DNA from: JAXMEQ01 sp046348225
Lineage (GTDB): Bacteria > Pseudomonadota > Gammaproteobacteria > Burkholderiales > Burkholderiaceae_C
DNA: 64,000 bases
Direction of reading: 5' to 3'
Assembly: GCA_046348225.1 (NCBI GenBank)
Contig: JAXMEQ010000004.1
Span: 1 to 64,000, forward strand
Both the position numbers and the translations under genes were made by a program. How positions within the stretch are numbered: position 1 is the first letter of the stretch; the number at the start of each line of letters is the position of its first letter. The notes beneath the pieces are model-generated. The model saw only the letters and a program-made list of their open reading frames with translations, was not told the origin of the DNA and ran no database searches. Below are positions 58,918 to 64,000 of this stretch, one piece after another.

Positions 58918-60543
58918 TCAGGCCTTGACCAGCTGGCGGTAGTCCGGCTCCAGATGGAACCAGTAGGTGTAGCCGCTGATGTTGGGCTGCATGGCCACGT
59001 CCATCATGGGCTGCGCGATCGGGATGCGCGGCACATCTTGGTACGCCAGCTTCACCATGTCCTTGACCATGCCGTCGTACAGCGGCTTGCTTTCGGCGAA
59101 GCGTGCGTTGGTGATCAGCTTGTCCATCACCGGGTTCTGGTAGCTCATGGTGTTGAACACCGCGTTCTGGCCGTGGTAGCACCAGAAGAAGAAGTACTCG
59201 GGGTAATTGAGCCAGCCGCCGAAGCGGTTGAGGATCATCGGCATATCCTTCTTCAGCAGCGCGGCACGCCAGTTGGCCCCCGGAATCTTGTTCAGCGTGA
59301 GCTTGATGCCGATCTGCGCCAGCGCCTCCTGGATCAGGATGGCCGCCGGCTCGGAAATGGTGGCGCCGCCGAGGTCGTACGAGAGCTGCGTGTCGATGCT
59401 GGTCACACCAGCTTCGGCCATCAGGGCCTTGGCTTTGGCCATATCGGTCTTGTAGCCATGCGGTTGGGGCCATGCCGGGGACTTGGGGTCATTGCTGCCG
59501 CCGTCCTGGCGGATGCCGCGCTTGTAGAACGCCGATTCGTAGAGCTTGTCATACGGCAGGGCCCAGGCCACGGCTTGGCGCACCTTGACGTTGTTGAAGG
59601 GCGGTCGGGCGGTGTTCATTCCGAGGTAGAACAGCGCGTTCTCAACCGGCATGCTGGCCACCTTGATCTTCGCCTTGTCGCCGGAGAAATCGGAGAAGTC
59701 CTTGGGCGGCAGCGAGTACGTCATGTCAATGTCGCCACGCTGCAGCAGGGCCCGGCGGTTGCCGGCCGAGGGAATGTCGCGCTGGATGATGCGCTTGATC
59801 TTGGGCAGCGGGCCGCTCTTCCAGTCGTCAAAGCGCTCCAGCACCAGCTCCTGCCCCGGCTTCCAGCTGGCCACCTTGTAGGCACCGCCACCGGCTTCGT
59901 TGGTCTTGAGCCATTCGGCGGCCCAGGGGTCCTTGTCAGTGGCGTTTTTCTTGGCCAGCGTCGAGTTGTAGATGGAGGCCACCGGCACGGCCATGTCGGG
60001 CATGGTGAGCTTGTCGGCCCGCAGGAACTTGACATGGAAGGTGTGCGTGTCCACCACCTTGAACTGCGCCGGGTCTTCCAGGGACCCGGCCTTCATCTGG
60101 AAAGTGGGGAAGCCGCCCATGGCCAGCGCGCGGTCGTAGCTCCATTTCACGTCGGCGGCCGTGACCGGGGTGCCGTCGTGGAATTTCGCGTCCTTGCGCA
60201 TGTAGAAGGTCACGCCCATGCCGTCGGCGTCCATCTTCCAGCGCTCGGCCAGCTCGGGCTCGAGCTTGCTGTAGTCGTACATCATGATGCCGTCCGGCCG
60301 CTTCTTGCGGGCGTAGGTCATGAGCCGGTCGTAGCAGTTCCAGGCCACACCGTAGCTGGGCCGGTTGGCACCCAGTCCATGGATGTCCAGCATGTTCGGG
60401 CCGAACTCGTTGGCCATGATCAGCGTGTCACGCCGGTCCTGCGCCTGCACGGCTGCGGGCGCCAGCGTGGCAGCCGCCACCGGCGTGAGGGAGGCCGCCT
60501 GCAGCAGGGTGCGGCGCTGCATGGAGTGGGGTGTGGACTTCAT
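58918..60543 (-). CDS. ABC transporter substrate-binding protein (peptide/nickel family)
   Basis: A 541-residue periplasmic binding protein of the SBP_bac_5 family. The N-terminus MQRRTLLQAASLTPVAAATL is a signal peptide with twin arginines. ELAERWKMDADGMGVTFYMR, KFHDGTPVTAADVKWSYDR and NNVKVRQAVAWALPYDKLY are family core motifs. The long aromatic-rich pocket segment (WLNYPEYFFFWCYHG) suggests an unusual ligand. It follows atzF by 25 bp. Confidence 0.92.
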   Translation of the reverse strand: MKSTPHSMQRRTLLQAASLTPVAAATLAPAAVQAQDRRDTLIMANEFGPNMLDIHGLGANRPSYGVAWNCYDRLMTYARKKRPDGIMMYDYSKLEPELAERWKMDADGMGVTFYMRKDAKFHDGTPVTAADVKWSYDRALAMGGFPTFQMKAGSLEDPAQFKVVDTHTFHVKFLRADKLTMPDMAVPVASIYNSTLAKKNATDKDPWAAEWLKTNEAGGGAYKVASWKPGQELVLERFDDWKSGPLPKIKRIIQRDIPSAGNRRALLQRGDIDMTYSLPPKDFSDFSGDKAKIKVASMPVENALFYLGMNTARPPFNNVKVRQAVAWALPYDKLYESAFYKRGIRQDGGSNDPKSPAWPQPHGYKTDMAKAKALMAEAGVTSIDTQLSYDLGGATISEPAAILIQEALAQIGIKLTLNKIPGANWRAALLKKDMPMILNRFGGWLNYPEYFFFWCYHGQNAVFNTMSYQNPVMDKLITNARFAESKPLYDGMVKDMVKLAYQDVPRIPIAQPMMDVAMQPNISGYTYWFHLEPDYRQLVKA

Positions 60544-60568
60544 GTCGATCTCCTGGTGGATAGTCGGA

Positions 60569-62302
60569 TCAGTGGGAAGGGGAAGCCTTGAGCGAGGCGA
60601 TGTAGGCACGCCAGCCGCCGAGATGGGTGATGTCCTGTGCGCCCTGGGTGGCCAGCGCTTCGCAGACAAAGCCCTGCACGCTGCTGCCATCGGCCAGCGC
60701 CAGCGTGCCGATGCCCAGTGGCGCCGGAATCAGGGCCACGAACGAGCCATAGTGGGCCACGGGCATCTCCCAGATTTCCAGCGCAATGCGCCCGCCGGTG
60801 CCGTCGGCCACGCGCAGCAGGCCGGGCTTGGGCGGCGTCGTGCCGGGCAGGGCAAAAAATCGATAGTGCGGCGCGGTTTCGGTGGTGGTCACAAGCCGGG
60901 CCCCGCGCCCGGTGAGCTGGCCATTCAAGGGCATGCCCGACAGGTGGGCCCCGACCACAGCCACCCGGACGACGGGTTCTGCCCGCAGACCCGCAATCGG
61001 CTGCGGTGCGGGCAAGGGCTCTCCGGTGGCGCCTTGCGTCAGGCCGGTGGCGTGGTGGTAGCGCTGGCCCAGTTCGGCCAGCTGCCAGTCGCTGCCACAG
61101 GGGCCAATGAGGGTGATGCCAAACGGCAGGCCATCGGGCCGGATGCTGCTTGGCACCGACAACGCCGCATAGTCCAGCAGGTTCACGAAGTTGGTGTAGG
61201 CGCCCAGGTTTCGGTTGAGCGCCACCGGGTCGGCCTGCATGGCAGCGATGGTGTAGTGGGTGGGCGCGGTAGGCACCAGCAACACGTCAATGCCGGCCCA
61301 CATGGCGGCGGCGCGCTGCCCCAGGGCCCGCAGCTTGACCTGCGCGTCCACCAGATCGGCGGCGCTGTAGCGGCGGCCACTGGCCAGGATGCCCCTTACC
61401 GGCTCCATCACGTCGGCTTCGTGCGCATCAAAGAACGGGCGGACCGCGGCGTAGCGCTCGGCCACCAGCGCGCTTTCGTACAGCAACTCTGCGGCTTGGG
61501 CCAGCGGGGTGAAGTCCACCGTCACCGGCTGTCCGCCCATGGCGATCAGTCTCGCAATGGATACGTCGAACGCGGCTTGCGCGAGGTCGTCACCAAAGAA
61601 TGGCAACTCTGAAGGCACCCCGAAGCGGAAACTGGCCGGGAACGGTCGCGACGCCAGCGTGAGCGCACGCGAGAACGGGTCCTGCGGGTCGTGGCCCATG
61701 GCGGCCTGCAGCACCTGCACGGCGAGGCCTACCGTGCGCGCAAAAATGGAGACACAGTCCACGCTCTGCGCGGCGGGCACCACCCCGTGCGCGCTGATCA
61801 GGCCCTTGCTGGGCTTGAGGCCGACGATGTTGTTGAGCCCGGCCGGTACCCGACCCGAACCGGCCGTGTCGGTGCCCAGCGAAAAGTCCACCTCGCCCGT
61901 GGCGACGACGTAGGCCGAGCCCGCACTGGAGCCACCCGACACATAAGCAGGGTTGAAGGCATTGGGTACCGCGCCATAGGGTGAGCGTGTGCCGTTCAGG
62001 CCGCAGGCGAACTGGTCGAGGTTGGTTTTGCCCACCAGCTGTGCACCAGAATCGAGCAGCTTGCGGACCACGGTGGCGTGCTCTGCAGGCGGATAGGCAA
62101 ACGCCGGGCAGGCCGCGGTGGTGGGCAGGCCCGCAGTGTCGATGTTGTCCTTGGCGGCAAAGCGCAGGCCGGCCAGCGGGCCGGCACTTGCCAGAACCAG
62201 TGGCGCGTCAAACCGCGATATCCAGGCCTGCGGCGCGCCCTGCGCACCGCCAGCAGGCGAGGCGGTGTGGGCGGTTTCGGCAGGGACTGCGGCTTGCACC
62301 AT
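60569..62302 (-). CDS. atzF: allophanate hydrolase
   Basis: A 577-residue amidase-signature enzyme that splits allophanate into two CO2 and two NH3. The catalytic triad is in FAAKDNIDTAGLP, YVSGGSSAGSAYVV and LGTDTAGSGRVPAG. A C-terminal gamma-glutamylcyclotransferase-like domain, as in AtzF/DUR1 proteins, spans about residues 455-577 (VAVVGAHLSGMPLNGQL, IALEIWEMP). It is the first gene of the operon and carries a possible GntR site in its promoter. No urea carboxylase subunit is encoded alongside. Confidence 0.93.
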   Translation of the reverse strand: MVQAAVPAETAHTASPAGGAQGAPQAWISRFDAPLVLASAGPLAGLRFAAKDNIDTAGLPTTAACPAFAYPPAEHATVVRKLLDSGAQLVGKTNLDQFACGLNGTRSPYGAVPNAFNPAYVSGGSSAGSAYVVATGEVDFSLGTDTAGSGRVPAGLNNIVGLKPSKGLISAHGVVPAAQSVDCVSIFARTVGLAVQVLQAAMGHDPQDPFSRALTLASRPFPASFRFGVPSELPFFGDDLAQAAFDVSIARLIAMGGQPVTVDFTPLAQAAELLYESALVAERYAAVRPFFDAHEADVMEPVRGILASGRRYSAADLVDAQVKLRALGQRAAAMWAGIDVLLVPTAPTHYTIAAMQADPVALNRNLGAYTNFVNLLDYAALSVPSSIRPDGLPFGITLIGPCGSDWQLAELGQRYHHATGLTQGATGEPLPAPQPIAGLRAEPVVRVAVVGAHLSGMPLNGQLTGRGARLVTTTETAPHYRFFALPGTTPPKPGLLRVADGTGGRIALEIWEMPVAHYGSFVALIPAPLGIGTLALADGSSVQGFVCEALATQGAQDITHLGGWRAYIASLKASPSH

Positions 62303-62310
62303 CTTTGAGC

Positions 62311-62332
62311 ATCCAATCTTGTATCCAAGTTG
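62311..62332. promoter_or_regulatory. candidate GntR/FadR-type operator before atzF
   Basis: CTTGTATCCAAG (62318-62329) has palindromic CTTG/CAAG ends and a TATC/GATA centre, and ATCCAA occurs twice in direct repeat around it. It lies 16 bp upstream of the atzF start (minus strand), in the only promoter-sized gap of the ten-gene operon. The operon's own regulator is of the GntR/FCD type, which binds short sites of this kind. Confidence 0.4.
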
Positions 62333-62386
62333 AAATGCAAAAGCTGTGCCAGCCGCGGCAAGGGCGGCCGTGTTGCCGTCAGGTGT

Positions 62387-62992
62387 TCAGGCGCCCAGCG
62401 TCCAAGCGCAGGCCAGCGGCACGCCCGCTGGGGCCACATGGTCCGCCACCACCCAGCCCCGGCGCGGATCGGCGGCCGCTTCGTGCAGCAGTTCCGTGAT
62501 GAAGCGCGCTGACGGCTTGTCGAGCGCGGCAAAGGGCTGGTCGAGCAGCGTGAGCGTGGCGCCTGCCGCAAAAGCTGCTGCCAGCCAGACCTTGCGCCGC
62601 GACCCGGTGGAGAGCATGTCCAGCCGCTTGGTCATGTGCTGTTCAAGGTCCAGTTCGGCCGCCAGGTCAGCCAGCAGCGCACGGTCCAGCGCGGGGTGTT
62701 GTTGCGCCAACCGCTCAAAGCACTGCGACGGGGTGAGCGCGTCGCAGCCATCGGCGCGCGGGTTGACCCAGAACACGGTGCCATGCACCTGCAGCGCGCC
62801 GGCCTGCGGCGACAGCTCGCCCGCCAGCAGGCGCAGCAGCGTGGTCTTGCCCGCGCCCTCGTCACCGCCCAGCCAGCTGACGCCGGGCGGCAGCGCGAAC
62901 GAAAGCGCGTCGAACAGCGGCACCTGGCCAGGCCACGAGAATCGCAGCGCAGTGGCGTGCGCCACCGAAATATCGGCGCGCCTGGTGTTCAA
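62387..62992 (-). CDS. small ABC-type ATPase (CcmA-like)
   Basis: A 201-residue nucleotide-binding protein. Walker A is GGDEGAGKTTLLRLL. The signature reads LSTGSRRKVWLAAA instead of LSGGQ, and Walker B reads LTLLDQPFAALD with glutamine where the catalytic glutamate normally sits. These changes suggest weak or no ATP hydrolysis. TTG at 62992 overlaps the upstream stop (TTGA); GTG 62965 is an alternative. No membrane partner is adjacent, so its partner is unknown. Confidence 0.75.
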   Translation of the reverse strand: MNTRRADISVAHATALRFSWPGQVPLFDALSFALPPGVSWLGGDEGAGKTTLLRLLAGELSPQAGALQVHGTVFWVNPRADGCDALTPSQCFERLAQQHPALDRALLADLAAELDLEQHMTKRLDMLSTGSRRKVWLAAAFAAGATLTLLDQPFAALDKPSARFITELLHEAAADPRRGWVVADHVAPAGVPLACAWTLGA

Positions 62993-63768
62993 GGTCCGCC
63001 GTCTTTCACGCAGCGAAAGCCGATGTACACCACCGCCGTGTCGGCGGGTTTGGACTGCAGGTGGTCGGCGCGCATCTGGGCTGCGCCGTACCACCACGAG
63101 CCCCCGCGCGTACGCCGCTCGGCATTGCCGCTGGCGCCGGGCGGCTCGTCCACCCATTCCCAGGCGTTGCCGCCCATGTCATGCAAACCATTGACCCCGG
63201 CCGGGGTGGCACCGGCGCGGGCATGGCCATGGCCGCGCAGCAGGCTGGCGCCATGGCGGATGGCGCGCTGCTGCGCCTGCGGCCCGCAGTCGTCCAGGCA
63301 CTGCGCACCTTGTGGAGACTCGCCCGTGGGAAAGGGGTAGCTGCGCCCACGCTGCCAGGGCGCGGGCGGTGCGCTGCGCTGTTCGGTGTAGGCCGCGCTG
63401 ACCCATTGCGCGTCGGTGGGCAGGCGACCCCCCGCCCAGCGGCAGAAGGCCTGCGCTTCGCCAAAGGTGATATGCACCGCCGGCTCGTCGTCGGCCGCGC
63501 GCTGGCCGCCGCCGAACGGCATGGCCCAGGTCCAGCCGGGCTTGCGCACCCAGCCGGCTTCATATACCTCGCCACCGCCAGCCCGCTCGGCCCGGGTGAT
63601 GGTGCTGGTGGCCTGCACGAAGCGACGGAACTGTCCAACCGTGGTTTCGGTCCGGGCCATGCTGAAGCCTGGCAGCGCCACCCAGTCGATCTGCGCCGGG
63701 TTGGCGCCCTGCGCCTGCGCCAGGCTGCACAGCCCGAAAGCGCACAGAAGAAGCGGGAAGATTCGCAT
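62989..63768 (-). CDS. SUMF1/formylglycine-generating-enzyme-fold protein
   Basis: A 259-residue exported protein: signal peptide MRIFPLLLCAFGLCSLAQAQ, then a FGE-sulfatase fold with MARTETTVGQFRRFVQ, RLPTDAQWVSAAY, GLHDMGGNAWEWVDE and RGGSWWYGAA. The late cysteine pair of true formylglycine generators is not obvious, since IGFRCV is the only late cysteine. Similar proteins act as C-type-lectin-like or regulatory partners. ATG 63768 gives a clean signal peptide. The 3' end overlaps the ABC ATPase gene. Confidence 0.85.
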   Translation of the reverse strand: MRIFPLLLCAFGLCSLAQAQGANPAQIDWVALPGFSMARTETTVGQFRRFVQATSTITRAERAGGGEVYEAGWVRKPGWTWAMPFGGGQRAADDEPAVHITFGEAQAFCRWAGGRLPTDAQWVSAAYTEQRSAPPAPWQRGRSYPFPTGESPQGAQCLDDCGPQAQQRAIRHGASLLRGHGHARAGATPAGVNGLHDMGGNAWEWVDEPPGASGNAERRTRGGSWWYGAAQMRADHLQSKPADTAVVYIGFRCVKDGGP

Positions 63769-63786
63769 GCCGGCATTGTCCTTCAA

Positions 63787-63843
63787 GCCAAAATGGCCTG
63801 CAGCCCGCACGGGATATGCGCAAGGCGCTATCAAAACAATAGC
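63787..63843 (-). repeat. 57-bp dispersed palindromic element, copy H, intergenic
   Basis: The minus-strand stem GCTATTGTTTTGATAGC is followed by GCCTTGCGCATATCCCG, TGCGGGCTGCAGGCC and ATTTTGGC. It fills the gap between the HAD-IB phosphatase stop and the SUMF-like gene start. The element frame reads AIVLIAPCAYPVRAAGHFG and is open, extending the SUMF frame upstream without being part of it. Confidence 0.88.
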
Positions 63844-63847
63844 GTTT

Positions 63848-64000
63848 TCAGCGTGGCAGTTGCAGCGTGGGCCAGCCACGCAGCCGCGCCTCGGCGCGCA
63901 GCCGCTCGTCCGGGTCCACCGCCACCGGGTGGTGCACGGCGCACAGCAGCGGCAGGTCATTGATGCTGTCGCTGTAGGCCGTGCTGGTGAACTGGCCCAG
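63848..64000 (-). CDS. HAD-IB family hydrolase, C-terminal end only
   Basis: The last 50 residues and TGA stop of a gene entering from the right edge. YSDSINDLPLL is the conserved motif of HAD-IB phosphatases such as phosphoserine-phosphatase-like enzymes, and it is followed by HHPVAVDPDERLRAEARLRGW, the usual C-terminal pattern. The remainder lies outside the window. Confidence 0.85.
   Translation of the reverse strand: MGQFTSTAYSDSINDLPLLCAVHHPVAVDPDERLRAEARLRGWPTLQLPR

Overview
The window is GC-rich, densely packed chromosomal DNA from a beta-proteobacterium, most likely family Comamonadaceae (order Burkholderiales). This rests on gene content and order (hpaR-G1-G2-E-D-F-H-I, waaF next to ilvE, recA-recX, a SWIB-tailed topB) and on short palindromic repeats of a kind I associate with that family. 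It is inference from sequence, not a database match. No tRNA, rRNA, CRISPR array, intact insertion sequence or replication origin was seen.

Layout. (1) 1-12178, minus strand: a Pel exopolysaccharide operon (pelA-B-C-D-E-F; pelF runs off the left edge), headed by an acyl-CoA-ligase-like gene that overlaps pelA by 4 bp. (2) 12280-14287, plus: a two-component system divergent from that operon. (3) 14288-18193: a possible small-RNA region with a strong terminator, a nitronate monooxygenase gene, then waaF, a zinc-ribbon gene, ilvE and a small membrane protein on the minus strand. (4) 18229-26021: a 2188-residue RTX repeat protein with a toxin-like N-terminus and a 588-bp tandem DNA duplication. 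It is preceded by AT-rich small membrane genes and a broken piece of a second RTX gene, so the block looks horizontally acquired. (5) 26022-27398: radA. (6) 27493-37045, plus: the homoprotocatechuate meta-cleavage operon (hpaR G1 G2 E D F H I) followed by a class II aldolase, a ketopantoate-reductase-like gene and a drug/metabolite exporter. It is interrupted by two palindromic elements, one of them MITE-like with 24-bp terminal inverted repeats. (7) 37052-51006: alr, lplT, a DMT exporter, recX-recA, a MarR regulator, a TctD/TctE-type two-component system, a GST, a SPOR-domain protein, birA, a SET-domain protein, a TlpA-like thioredoxin and topB with a histone-H1-like linker and SWIB tail. (8) 51007-52230: an MFS exporter. 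(9) 52295-62302, minus: a probable ten-gene catabolic operon of allophanate hydrolase, a complete Dpp-type ABC importer, AtzG/AtzE/AtzH-like proteins and a GntR regulator. (10) 62387-64000, minus: a small ABC ATPase, a SUMF/FGE-fold protein and the end of a HAD-IB phosphatase.

How the genes work together. The Pel proteins form an envelope-spanning synthesis, modification and export machine. The hpa proteins turn homoprotocatechuate into succinate-semialdehyde and pyruvate under a MarR repressor. The atz-like operon looks built to import an N-carbamoylated compound, hydrolyse it to allophanate and release ammonia, but no gene here identifies the starting substrate.

The most unusual signal is a roughly 57-bp palindromic element present in eight copies on both strands. 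All eight stay open in one reading frame with a shared amino-acid pattern. Two copies lie inside pelA, where one encodes most of the signal peptide. Others form part of hpaF, the stop codons of waaF and the class II aldolase, and the N-terminus of an ABC permease. It behaves like a protein-invading palindromic element.
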